Shown piece by piece: positions 7,608-15,759 of a stretch of 46,076 bases of DNA; position 1 is the stretch's first letter; every line of letters starts with the position of its first letter. Both the position numbers and the translations under genes were made by a program. The notes under the pieces were generated by a model. The model ran no database searches. It was not told the origin of the DNA and saw nothing but the letters and a program-made list of their open reading frames with translations. The stretch spans positions 1 through 46,076 of the forward strand of contig VRUI01000036.1 of the NCBI GenBank assembly GCA_019456225.1, given 5' to 3'. Origin of the DNA: Planctomycetota bacterium (GTDB lineage Bacteria > Planctomycetota > Phycisphaerae > Sedimentisphaerales > Anaerohalosphaeraceae).

Positions 7608-7970
7608 TCATGCAGATATTGCGTCTGCTATGCAGTATAGGATTATTCCGTAAAAGACTGCCAGTAGGCCTACTGCTACTTCGGCGCCTATCGAATCGGG
7701 GCTGCTTAGACCTTGCAGCATCTGGATTACGCCTATTACGGTTCCGAGTATGCCTGCGGACATGAAGTGTTTTTTGCATGCGGTGATGTACTTAATAAAT
7801 CCGCCGCCTCTGTATGATGCCAGTCCCAGTGATCCGCCGACAACGACCACAAATATCATTGATGGAATATGGAAGAACATCAGAGCGCCGCCGTCCAGAT
7901 ATATCGTTGCTATTATGATGCCGATAAATATGAAAATGCCAATTATTATAAAGATCGGGTTTCGTTTCAT
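7608..7970 (-). CDS. Mini-MotA-like membrane protein, copy 1
   Basis: A 120-residue four-helix membrane protein. IPSMIFVVVVGGSLGLASYR matches MotA TM2, and GTVIGVIQMLQGLSSPDSIG followed by AVGLLAVFYGIILYCI matches the MotA TM3-TM4 signature (TVxGLIxML..L.dP..IG..mA.ALLtTfYG). The long cytoplasmic domain of MotA that contacts the flagellar switch is missing, so a stator role is unlikely. It is the upstream and more conserved member of a tandem pair; ribosome-binding site GGAACC lies 4 bases before the ATG. No MotB/ExbD-like partner is visible nearby. Confidence 0.6.
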   Translation of the reverse strand: MKRNPIFIIIGIFIFIGIIIATIYLDGGALMFFHIPSMIFVVVVGGSLGLASYRGGGFIKYITACKKHFMSAGILGTVIGVIQMLQGLSSPDSIGAEVAVGLLAVFYGIILYCIADAISA

Positions 7971-8608
7971 TTTGGTTCCTATTGTTTAAGCATGTATATT
8001 ATGTCGGCATTTCTTTGGTGATTTCTTTGGCGGTTTTTGGCTCATTCGGAGAATGCGTTAGTCAATCAATCTGAAAATCTGAAATAATTGGCAACCCCGG
8101 ATCACATGCGAATTTACTGAATGAAGCATGCTTTTTTACTCTTGACAGCATAATTCAAGTACAAAAGCCGATAAAATAGATGCAGCAGGCCCTCAAGCTC
8201 CATAACGGCAAAAAAACCCCGATATTAGGCGCTAATCGCAATATTCAAAGGATATTCCGGATATTTAAAAAAACGCAACCGAAAAATCGGTCGGAAATGG
8301 ACAACCTATGGTCAACCTTTTCGAGTAGATGACTGTACGCGCCACCGGAAAATGCTCATTGCCGTTGGTTTTTTGTTGATGGTAGCTTTACGGTAACGGA
8401 TCGGCTTGTTAGTGTTGCTTAAATGTGTTAATACTTCAATATTTACTTTTGCCAAACACCGGCATAAGCCGATATATACAAAAATCGCCTGTTAAACATA
8501 TTTCGTGTTTTTTGGGCGGATAAGACTTGTAATGGAACCTTAAAACTTTAAACTGGCCAGCGAGTATATAAACCCCCTATAATTTTATGTTGTGAAAGGA
8601 ATTGTATT
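7971..8608 (+). promoter_or_regulatory. Long intergenic region with hppA promoter
   Basis: About 620 bases without a gene. The end nearest hppA carries TATAAT at 8578-8583 with no good -35 at 17 bases; the ribosome-binding site is GAAAGGAATT before the ATG at 8609. A second partial promoter, TTGACA at 8152-8157, lacks a -10 at normal spacing. The rest is AT-rich with short dyads such as GATATTC/GGATATT near 8260 and GCCG(ataa)GCCG near 8460. I recognise no riboswitch. Confidence 0.4.
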
Positions 8609-11098
8609 ATGAAGGGACTCTTTAAGTCAATGGTATTTACAGCGCCGCTAATGGCGCTGGCATCAACTGCAATGGGTGCAGATCCTCCAGCTGCAGCAGA
8701 AGGTGCAGCGGCCGCAGCCAGTATTCCGCCTCTGTGGTACATCGCTCCGATCTCATCGATCATCGCGCTTATCTTCGCGGTCGTCTTCTATAAGAAGATG
8801 ATGACAGCCCCTGAGGGTAACGACAAAATGATCGAGATCGCCCAGCACGTACGCGAAGGTGCATACGCCTACCTGTTCAGGCAGTACAAGGTTGTCGCGG
8901 TTGTATTTGGCGTCCTGTTTGCCATCTTCGCAATCCTTTCCTATATGGGTGTACAAAACCCATTCGTACCTGTGGCGTTTCTGACAGGCGGATTCTTTAG
9001 CGGTCTTTGCGGTTTCCTCGGCATGAGGACAGCGACAAACGCATCGGCGAGAACAGCCCAGGGCTGCAGCGAAAGCCTCAACAAAGGCCTCCAGGTCGCT
9101 TTTAGATCAGGTGCTGTCATGGGTCTGGTAGTAGTTGGCTTCGGTCTTCTTGACATTTCGATCTGGTACTGGGTTCTTGACAGGATAGTTTATACCGATG
9201 ATAACATGATCAGCGGTCTACGGTTCCTCGGTCTCCAACTGGTTCCTGAAAACATGGATGCTCATCACAAGCTCGTCGAGATCACAACAACAATGATCAC
9301 ATTCGGTATGGGTGCTTCAACCCAGGCACTCTTTGCACGTGTTGGCGGTGGTATCTTTACTAAAGCCGCAGATGTCGGTGCAGACCTCGTTGGTAAAGTC
9401 GAAGCCGGTATTCCGGAAGACGATCCACGTAACCCAGCAACAATCGCCGACAACGTTGGTGACAACGTAGGCGACGTAGCCGGTATGGGTGCTGACCTTT
9501 ACGAATCATACTGCGGTTCGATTCTGGCAACCGCCGCTCTTGGTGCGGCTCTTCCCATTGCCACGCTGGCGGCGGCGGGTATGGATCCTATGAAGGCAGT
9601 TCTCTCTCCCATGATCGTTGCCGGTATCGGTATCCTTCTTTCGATCGCCGGTATGTACATGGTTAGGTGTAAAGAAGGCGCGACCCAGAAGAACCTGCTC
9701 AGATCGCTGCTTACGGGCACGCTCGGCAGCAGTATCTTAATTCTCATCGCCATAGCCATTTTGGCAAAGTTTGAAATGATCACCTGGGGCATCTTCGGTT
9801 CGGTTTGCTCAGGTCTCACTGCAGGTGTTCTCATCGGCCTGCTTACAGAATACTATACATCTGACGAATACAGCCCGACAAAGGGTATCGCCAAGCAAGC
9901 TGAGATGGGTGCTGCGACTACCATCATCGACGGATTCGGTACTGGCATGTACAGTGCAGGTCCTCCCGTAATCATCATCGTCGGCGGAATTCTATGTGCA
10001 TACGGTTTTGCGGGCGGTTTCTCAAACATGGCGATGGGCCTGTACGGCATCGGTTTTGCTGCTGTCGGTATGCTTTCAACACTTGGTATCACACTTGCCA
10101 CTGACGCATTCGGTCCTATCGCCGACAACGCCGGTGGTAACGCTGAAATGAGCGGACTTGGCGAAGAAGTTAGAAAACGCACAGACGCTCTTGACTCACT
10201 CGGTAACACAACCGCCGCGACCGGTAAAGGTTTTGCAATCGGTTCTGCCGCTCTTACAGCAATGGCTCTTATGGCCGCATATATCGAAGAGATCAAGATC
10301 TGGATTGGAAGACTCGCTGTTGAGACAACTGATGGCATCTATCAGGTTGGCAATGTCGTATTCTACAAAGGTGCCGAAGCTACTGAAAAAGCAACTACTG
10401 CTTTTGCCGCTATCGCAGATGCAGCCAAAGAAGCCGGTTCAAAAGCTCCGGAACTTATTGGCACCACTACCGCTGAGATTTCTGACTTTGTCACAGCATA
10501 CGACCTGACGATCATGAATCCCAAGGTTATCTGCGGAATGTTCATCGGTGCCATGATGGCATTCGTGTTCTCAGCAATGACAATGAAGGCGGTCGGTCGT
10601 GCAGCCGGTGCGATGGTTAACGAAGTTCGTCGCCAGTTCAGGGAAATCCCGGGCATCCTCGATGGTACCGGCAAACCTGACTATGCCAAGTGCGTATCGA
10701 TCTCAACAACAGGTGCTCAGAGGGAAATGGTTCTTCCTTCGACCCTGGCGATCGTTGTCCCGGTCATTACAGGCCTGATCCTCGGCGTTGGTGGTGTACT
10801 CGGCCTCCTTCTTGGCGGTCTGACAGCTGGTTTCGTTCTCGCTATCACCCTCAATAATGCCGGCGGTGCATGGGACAACGCCAAAAAGTACATCGAAAAG
10901 GGTGCTTTAGGCGGCAAGGGCTCGGATGCTCATAAGGCCAGCGTCATTGGCGATACAGTCGGCGACCCGTTCAAGGATACTTCTGGTCCTTCGCTGAACA
11001 TCCTCATCAAGCTGATGACGATGGTAAGTGTCGTCTTTTCAGGCGTAGTTGTGAAATTCGGTACGGTCATCTCCGATTTCCTCCATATGAGCAACTAA
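8609..11098 (+). CDS. hppA: K+-dependent membrane pyrophosphatase
   Basis: An 829-residue integral membrane ion pump that hydrolyses pyrophosphate to export H+ or Na+. Diagnostic motifs: GGGIFTKAADVGADLVGK and IPEDDPRNPATIADNVGDN (about residues 247-285, Mg-PPi binding), DNVGDVAGMGADLYESY, DAFGPIADNAGGNAEMSG (about 495-515), and near the C-terminus ALGGKGSDAHKASVIGDTVGDPFKDTSGP. The GNTTAATGKGFAIGSA segment has Ala and Gly where K+-independent enzymes have Lys and Thr, so it should be K+-dependent. Sodium versus proton cannot be settled. The first 25 residues look like a cleavable signal (STAMGA) before the first true membrane helix. About 100 residues of insertion (579-620 region) between helices make it longer than the usual 660-770. 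A strong terminator follows at 11142. Confidence 0.95.
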   Translation: MKGLFKSMVFTAPLMALASTAMGADPPAAAEGAAAAASIPPLWYIAPISSIIALIFAVVFYKKMMTAPEGNDKMIEIAQHVREGAYAYLFRQYKVVAVVFGVLFAIFAILSYMGVQNPFVPVAFLTGGFFSGLCGFLGMRTATNASARTAQGCSESLNKGLQVAFRSGAVMGLVVVGFGLLDISIWYWVLDRIVYTDDNMISGLRFLGLQLVPENMDAHHKLVEITTTMITFGMGASTQALFARVGGGIFTKAADVGADLVGKVEAGIPEDDPRNPATIADNVGDNVGDVAGMGADLYESYCGSILATAALGAALPIATLAAAGMDPMKAVLSPMIVAGIGILLSIAGMYMVRCKEGATQKNLLRSLLTGTLGSSILILIAIAILAKFEMITWGIFGSVCSGLTAGVLIGLLTEYYTSDEYSPTKGIAKQAEMGAATTIIDGFGTGMYSAGPPVIIIVGGILCAYGFAGGFSNMAMGLYGIGFAAVGMLSTLGITLATDAFGPIADNAGGNAEMSGLGEEVRKRTDALDSLGNTTAATGKGFAIGSAALTAMALMAAYIEEIKIWIGRLAVETTDGIYQVGNVVFYKGAEATEKATTAFAAIADAAKEAGSKAPELIGTTTAEISDFVTAYDLTIMNPKVICGMFIGAMMAFVFSAMTMKAVGRAAGAMVNEVRRQFREIPGILDGTGKPDYAKCVSISTTGAQREMVLPSTLAIVVPVITGLILGVGGVLGLLLGGLTAGFVLAITLNNAGGAWDNAKKYIEKGALGGKGSDAHKASVIGDTVGDPFKDTSGPSLNILIKLMTMVSVVFSGVVVKFGTVISDFLHMSN

Positions 11099-11141
11099 GC
11101 TGTAAACAGTTTGACAAGCAGCAACAATTTGTGTAATCTAT

Positions 11142-11174
11142 CGGGGCAGTCAGAAATGGCTGCCCCGTTTTTTT
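11142..11174 (+). terminator. Rho-independent terminator of hppA
   Basis: GC stem CGGGGCAG / CTGCCCCG (11142-11149 with 11160-11167), a 10-base loop and a run of seven T. It lies 44 bases after the hppA stop codon. Confidence 0.9.
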
Positions 11175-11181
11175 ATGTTTT

Positions 11182-11206
11182 GTAGGGGCAGGTCTTGTGC
11201 CTGCCC
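11182..11206 (+). repeat. GTAG-headed palindrome (REP-like)
   Basis: GTAG followed by a hairpin with arms GGGCAGG and CCTGCCC around a 7-base loop. It sits between the hppA terminator and rsfS. An upstream-extended reading of rsfS would translate right after it, which argues for the later GTG start. Confidence 0.6.
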
Positions 11207-11296
11207 ATTGCATCGCAGAAAAGACAAACAGAAACCCGAAGCGCAAGCGCAGGGATAAAAAACTCAGCAAATGCTGAAAAAAGTAAAGGTTTTAAA

Positions 11297-11701
11297 GTGA
11301 CAAAAAAAGAATCAATAGACAGTAAAGAATTCGCTATCCAGGCGGCCCGGATCGCTCTTGAGCTAAACAGCAGAGACGTGATGGTAGTCGACCTTCGCGG
11401 GATAAGCCCGGCGACTGACTTTTTCGTGATCGCTACCAGCACAAGCGACCGCCAGGGCAGAACCGTCTGCGACGACATCACAGTATTCGCAAAGGCCCAC
11501 GGTTTTCCCCGTTTCGGTCTGGCAGGGCACGACCAGGGCCAGTGGATACTCGCCGACTTCGTAGACGTAGTGGTACACGTATTCGACGAGGAATACAGAA
11601 ACTACTACGAACTGGAAACCCTGTGGGGAGATGCTGAGCAGCTGGAATTGCCCGAGTTCAAGAAGCCCCACGCTCCGCATGCCCAGCCGAAAGATGAGTG
11701 A
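11297..11701 (+). CDS. rsfS: Ribosomal silencing factor RsfS
   Basis: A 134-residue DUF143/RsfS/Iojap protein that binds ribosomal protein uL14 and blocks subunit joining when nutrients fall. The core is intact: SPATDFFVIATSTSDRQGRTVCDD, then GLAGHDQGQWILADFVDVVVHVFDEEYRNYYELETLWGDA, with the WxLxDxxDVVVHxF segment typical of the family. I choose GTG at 11297 (TKKESIDSKEFA) with AAAGG 8 bases upstream. An ATG at 11195 would add 34 low-complexity residues that come from repeat-flanking DNA. The C-terminus ends in a His/Pro-rich tail. It precedes argS by about 100 bases on the same strand, a common neighbourhood for translation genes. Confidence 0.9.
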   Translation: MTKKESIDSKEFAIQAARIALELNSRDVMVVDLRGISPATDFFVIATSTSDRQGRTVCDDITVFAKAHGFPRFGLAGHDQGQWILADFVDVVVHVFDEEYRNYYELETLWGDAEQLELPEFKKPHAPHAQPKDE

Positions 11702-11761
11702 CTATTGACCGGTGGCATCGGTCCCTCCGAGCCCGATGGTTAAACTTACAGGGACTAATTT

Positions 11762-11799
11762 TGAATATCCAATAACGAACAAGGAATAACCAATAACCA
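11762..11799 (+). repeat. Dispersed AACGAA-AAGGAATAACC repeat abutting argS
   Basis: One copy of the family found at 24872-24908 and 24993-25030. The last base before the argS ATG is inside the repeat context, so the repeat forms the whole translation-initiation region of argS. Its internal AAGGAA at 11781 is the only Shine-Dalgarno-like sequence, at a long 13-base spacing. Confidence 0.7.
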
Positions 11800-13815
11800 A
11801 TGAAACCTGTAATCGAGATACTAAATACCAGAATAGCCGACGCTATGACCGCGGCAACGGGCGAGAGCGATTGCCTGGCGATCGTGAAACAATCGGGTGA
11901 TGTGAAATTCGGCCACTACCAGGCGAACGGCTGTATGGCGCTTGCTAAGCGGGTTAAGACAAACCCCCGTGAACTCGCGGCAAAAGTTGTTGAAAATCTG
12001 AAGATTGACGACATCTGCGAAACCCCGGAGATCGCAGGGCCGGGTTTTATCAACCTAACCCTGAAAAACGATTTCCTTTCCGACAGGCTTATGGAGATCG
12101 CGGCAGATGATAAGGAACGTCTGGCGATAGATAAAACAAGTACTCCGAAGAAAGTTGTCGTAGACTTCTCCAGCCCAAACATTGCAAAGCAAATGCACGT
12201 AGGCCATCTAAGATCCACAATCATCGGTGATACAATAGCAAGAATTCTAAACTTCCTCGGACACGATGTAATTAAGCAAAATCACATCGGAGACTGGGGC
12301 ACACAATTTGGAAGAGTAATTCTTGGCTTGTGGCATCTTTGTATGGCCCAAAAGCATGGTAACACTTATTATCGAACTGAGCTAAAGGAACTAAAAGACT
12401 GCAAAGAAGATGATGGGAAACTAAAAGAACTTTGTCTGGCTATACGTGATCGACACGAAAAAGACTGGGAGGAAGATCGTCTTGATAAGCGTGGAGACGG
12501 GGAGGTACTCTTCCACCCTTACATCAAGAAACTCAAGGGATTAGATAAGGGAGAATTATGGTCGCAGTTTTTAGAAGTATATCAATATGTAAATCTTGTG
12601 GAAGAATCAATAACCGGAATGAACCTGGAAGTCCCAAGCCGTAAAATGATAGATGGAGAATATGTATACTCAAATATGCCGTACGAATCTGTTTCTCGCC
12701 TTGCAACAGTAATGCTGCAAAATGAGGATGATCAGGAAAACAAGGCATGGGAATATATAAGTGAACTCACATTAAATTATTGCCAGAAGATTTATGATAG
12801 ACTTTCTGTTTTATTGACTGAAGATGATGTTTGTGGAGAAAGTTTTTATAAAGACAGATTGCCAGGCATAGTTGAAGAATTAAAGGATAAGGATCTGGCA
12901 ACTGAATCCGAAGGTGCAATGTGTGTTTTCCCCGAAGGCTTTACGAACAAAGAGGGCAACCCGCTTCCATTTATTATTCAAAAATCAGACGGTGCGTTTC
13001 TTTATGCGACCACAGACCTGGCTGCGATCAATTACCGCATCAAAGAACTTGACGCCGAAAAGATCATATATGTAACGGATGCTCGGCAGCAACTTCATTT
13101 CCAGATGCTTTTCGCAACCGCCAAAGCTGCCGGATGGTTAACTGACGATGTAGAAGTTTCACATGTGACATTCGGGACAATGATGGGAGAGGACGGCAAA
13201 CCGCTTAAGACTCGCTCCGGTGAGAACGTCAATCTCTCTGACCTGTTAGACGAAGCCGTCGAAAGGGCGTCTAAGGTTGTCGAGGCTAAGAATCCCGATC
13301 TTGGCGATGCTGAAAAAGCATCTATTGCTAACGCTGTTGGAATTGGGGCTGTTAAATATGCTGACTTTTCCAATAACCGAACGACCGACTTTATCTTCAG
13401 CTTTGACAAGAGCCTTGCCATGGAAGGCAACACCGCACCGTATATGCAGTATGCTTACGCACGTGTGAAATCCATCGAACGGAAAGCGGTAGACAAAGGA
13501 ATAGACGTCGCAGCCGAACTGACGAGCCTCGATACTCTCAACATTACCGAGCCTGCCGAGATGGATCTTGCGCTGCACATTATCCGTTACAGCGAGGCTA
13601 TCAATGTCGCAGCCGGCGATTGTCGTCCAAACTACCTGACGGCGTATCTCTATGACCTGGCCCAGAAGTTCAGCACATTCTACAACGCCTGCCCGGTACT
13701 CATCGCAACAGAAGACAAACGGCCAACGAGGCTGATGCTATGCGACCTGACCGCAAAAACAATTGCCCACGGGTTGACAAATCTACTGGGAATTGAAGTA
13801 GTGGAAAAAATGTAA
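11800..13815 (+). CDS. argS: Arginine-tRNA ligase
   Basis: A 671-residue class I aminoacyl-tRNA synthetase. The N-terminal Add-1 domain (residues 1-115) has VKFGHYQANGCMALAK. The HIGH motif appears as HVGH in MHVGHLRSTIIGD (about residue 133), then NHIGDWGTQFG. The KMSKS loop is the ArgS variant GEDGKPLKTRSGENVNL. The C-terminal anticodon-binding DALR domain ends the protein with APYMQYAYARVKSI and later MLCDLTAKTIAHGL. It is roughly 80-90 residues longer than typical bacterial ArgS because of a charged insert after WGTQFGRVILGLWHL (residues about 185-260). Bases 12180-12950 are visibly more AT-rich, with AGA and ATA codons, than the flanks. Confidence 0.95.
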   Translation: MKPVIEILNTRIADAMTAATGESDCLAIVKQSGDVKFGHYQANGCMALAKRVKTNPRELAAKVVENLKIDDICETPEIAGPGFINLTLKNDFLSDRLMEIAADDKERLAIDKTSTPKKVVVDFSSPNIAKQMHVGHLRSTIIGDTIARILNFLGHDVIKQNHIGDWGTQFGRVILGLWHLCMAQKHGNTYYRTELKELKDCKEDDGKLKELCLAIRDRHEKDWEEDRLDKRGDGEVLFHPYIKKLKGLDKGELWSQFLEVYQYVNLVEESITGMNLEVPSRKMIDGEYVYSNMPYESVSRLATVMLQNEDDQENKAWEYISELTLNYCQKIYDRLSVLLTEDDVCGESFYKDRLPGIVEELKDKDLATESEGAMCVFPEGFTNKEGNPLPFIIQKSDGAFLYATTDLAAINYRIKELDAEKIIYVTDARQQLHFQMLFATAKAAGWLTDDVEVSHVTFGTMMGEDGKPLKTRSGENVNLSDLLDEAVERASKVVEAKNPDLGDAEKASIANAVGIGAVKYADFSNNRTTDFIFSFDKSLAMEGNTAPYMQYAYARVKSIERKAVDKGIDVAAELTSLDTLNITEPAEMDLALHIIRYSEAINVAAGDCRPNYLTAYLYDLAQKFSTFYNACPVLIATEDKRPTRLMLCDLTAKTIAHGLTNLLGIEVVEKM

Positions 13816-13858
13816 AAACTCAAAGATAAACTATAATCGTGTTTTAAGGATATATCTA

Positions 13859-14239
13859 ATGGCAAATCGTATCCCAATATTGATAATAGAAGACGATAAG
13901 GATTTTCTGGGACTGATGGATCGCGCAATGTTTCTGGGCGGCTTTAAAGTTTTTAAAGCATCAAATGGCCCCAAGGGGCTTAAAATTGCCCGCAGAAAGA
14001 AGGTGTCTTTGATCCTCCTTGACACCGTAATGCCTGGGATGGACGGCATGCAGGTGCTTTCAGAATTAAAATTCGATGACAAAACAAAAGATATCCCGGT
14101 GATAATGCTAACCGGCAAATCAATGCTGGGCGATATAGAGCAGGCATTCAAAATAGGCGCAGACGACTACATCACAAAACCGGTAGTAATCCACGAAATT
14201 GCCGACAAGATAAAAGCAAAGCTTGAAAAACTTTTATAG
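13859..14239 (+). CDS. Single-domain response regulator (CheY-like)
   Basis: A 126-residue receiver domain with no output domain. Acidic pocket IIEDDKD at the N-terminus, phosphoacceptor Asp in LILLDTVMPGMDGM (about residue 53), Thr in VIMLTGKS (about 84) and the conserved Lys in DYITKPV (about 104) are all present, so it should be phosphorylatable. AAGGATATATCT precedes the ATG. It follows argS by 43 bases on the same strand. No histidine kinase is in the window, so partner and output are unknown. Confidence 0.9.
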   Translation: MANRIPILIIEDDKDFLGLMDRAMFLGGFKVFKASNGPKGLKIARRKKVSLILLDTVMPGMDGMQVLSELKFDDKTKDIPVIMLTGKSMLGDIEQAFKIGADDYITKPVVIHEIADKIKAKLEKLL

Positions 14240-14341
14240 TCCGTCAGGATTGGCTATGCCCATGCTGATAAGAAAAGCATCGCCGAATGCGAATCATTAT
14301 TTTTGTCTTATATTTTAATCCGTGGTAAAAAGGAGTCTAAG

Positions 14342-14752
14342 ATGAACATTACAACCAAATCAATCCCGGTAAAAACATCAAAACGCTGCGACATGATAGA
14401 TATTACTGCCCAGGTCGCCGCCGCCGTCGCCGAATCCGGAATAACCGAAGGCGACTGCATAATCTTTTGCCAGCATACCACCGGCGGGATTACCATCAAT
14501 GAAAACGCAGACCCGGACGTAGTCCATGACATGCTAATGACTCTCGAAGAGCTTTTCCCAAAGAACCGCCCCGGCTATCGCCATAATGAGGGCAATTCTG
14601 ACTCCCACATAAAAAGTACCCTCACGGGCTGCTCCGAGCAGGTGCTGATAAAGGGCGGCCGCCTGACTCTGGGCGTATGGCAGGGGATATACTTCTGTGA
14701 ATACGACGGACCGAGAAACAGAGCTGTACAGATCCAGGTACGAGGGATATAA
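14342..14752 (+). CDS. YjbQ/UPF0047 family protein
   Basis: A 136-residue YjbQ (UPF0047) protein. Family marks are IIFCQHTTGGITINENADPDV and the closing RLTLGVWQGIYFCEYDGPRNR, containing the conserved His, Asn-Glu-Asn and Asp/Glu residues of the beta-trefoil-like active site. The E. coli member has weak thiamine-phosphate synthase activity; the physiological role is not settled. I choose the ATG at 14342 because AAGGAG lies 6 bases upstream; a frame starting at 14303 would add 13 residues without a ribosome-binding site. It ends about 150 bases before a strong terminator. Confidence 0.85.
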   Translation: MNITTKSIPVKTSKRCDMIDITAQVAAAVAESGITEGDCIIFCQHTTGGITINENADPDVVHDMLMTLEELFPKNRPGYRHNEGNSDSHIKSTLTGCSEQVLIKGGRLTLGVWQGIYFCEYDGPRNRAVQIQVRGI

Positions 14753-14765
14753 ATCTAATAATCTT

Positions 14766-14898
14766 TTGTAGGGTATCAGTTGCGTTGAGACTGACGGTTG
14801 CCTGATCTTGCTGAAATGGGCGAAACGTGGCTTGTTGATTATTTGTTAACAGAACCGGTTGCTAAGTAATGTAGTAAGATAACCAGGTTACAAAGTAT
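14766..14898 (+). other. Unexplained spacer before a strong terminator, possible sRNA
   Basis: Non-coding 130 bases between the YjbQ stop and the terminator at 14899. It starts with GTAGG, contains partly paired segments (ATCAG...CTGAT; AACCGGTT...AACCAGGTT) and shows no open frame. It could be a long 3' UTR or a small RNA sharing the terminator. No promoter was confirmed. Confidence 0.3.
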
Positions 14899-14935
14899 CG
14901 GGCCCCCGGGTGAATTCTTGGGGGCCCGTTTTCAT
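14899..14935 (+). terminator. Strong rho-independent terminator
   Basis: Nine-base perfect GC stem, CGGGCCCCC / GGGGGCCCG, with loop GGGTGAATTCTT, followed by TTTTCATTTATT. It would end transcription from the argS-response regulator-YjbQ side. Confidence 0.9.
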
Positions 14936-15140
14936 TTATTATTTATGAATGATGATTTATTATTTGCTTGATTGGTTTTGCGGGTTTGTTGCCTTGAAAC
15001 AGCAGCGTGGATCGCGAGCGACATGCTTTATTTCGGTTTTTTGTAGATTTTCGTAATCGTTGGTCAGCCCGGCGCTGGCGCTTAGGGCTTCTGTTTGGGG
15101 TTTTCACTGCTTTTGTGAGGTTTTGTCCCGGTGCTTGTGG

Positions 15141-15572
15141 TCAGCTTTTCCTTGTGGCTTCTTCGTGTAGGTCCTTTGCTCGTTTTCTTGTTTCTTCGGC
15201 TTTTTGGATCAGTTTGTCGCGGTCCGGGGCCTGATATGGGGTAAGGTCGAATGTCCACTCGTATTCGTCTATTATGCGGCCCGGCCAGAGGCACTCTGCG
15301 AAGAAATCGAATGGGAAGCCGTCGTGGAGGGGGGCTTTCAATAATTTGTGGGTTTTGAGGGTCGCGTAGCCTTCCTTGGTGATTCTGACGTTGTAGTCGC
15401 CGTACCAGCTGAAGGGGACCGTAACGGGGGCAACGCCGATCTCTTCGTCGTTTAGCGTGACAAGCCCGCCGGGCGGGTTGGTGTTTATGGTGAGTTTACG
15501 CTCTACACAGCCGGTCATGGCGATTGTAAGGGCGATCAGGGACGCGAATATTGTTATTTTTGACTTTTTCAT
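15141..15572 (-). CDS. PEGA-domain lipoprotein
   Basis: A 143-residue lipoprotein. The start at 15572 (MKKSKITIFASLIALTIAMTGC) gives a lipobox MTGC with Cys at about residue 21. An earlier ATG would add 15 residues before the signal. The mature part is a PEGA domain: ERKLTINTNPPGGLVTLNDEEIG, then PFSWYGDYNVRITKEGYATL, a surface-layer-associated beta fold. The second half has a basic, charged tail of helices (RDKLIQKAEETRKRAKDLHEEA). AGAGG precedes the ATG. It faces pheT across a divergent 190-base gap. Confidence 0.8.
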   Translation of the reverse strand: MKKSKITIFASLIALTIAMTGCVERKLTINTNPPGGLVTLNDEEIGVAPVTVPFSWYGDYNVRITKEGYATLKTHKLLKAPLHDGFPFDFFAECLWPGRIIDEYEWTFDLTPYQAPDRDKLIQKAEETRKRAKDLHEEATRKS

Positions 15573-15609
15573 ATTATTTGCCTCTTGAATCAAGAATACT
15601 GGAAACAGC

Positions 15610-15629
15610 ATGGGCACAGCCCATCCTAC
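15610..15629 (-). repeat. GTAG-headed palindrome (REP-like)
   Basis: On the minus strand: GTAG, one G, then a hairpin with arms ATGGGC and GCCCAT around a 3-base loop. It lies in the intergenic gap between the PEGA lipoprotein and pheT. Confidence 0.55.
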
Positions 15630-15759
15630 CTAAGCTACGAGTTCTAAATTACCACCTATGGCCGACAAAATCAACTATGCAATTGACATTATCGGCGGGG
15701 TTGGGTAAAATTCTTTGCTCTCAGAGATAAATTGTTGTTTATGCAGATAAGGTAGTTCT

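Noticed and set aside
8152-8190. TTGACA upstream of hppA as its promoter
   Set aside because: No -10 at 16-19 bases; the TATAAT next to the gene is at 8578.
11195-11296. Longer rsfS start at 11195
   Set aside because: It would begin next to the GTAG palindrome and add residues unlike any RsfS; GTG at 11297 has a ribosome-binding site.
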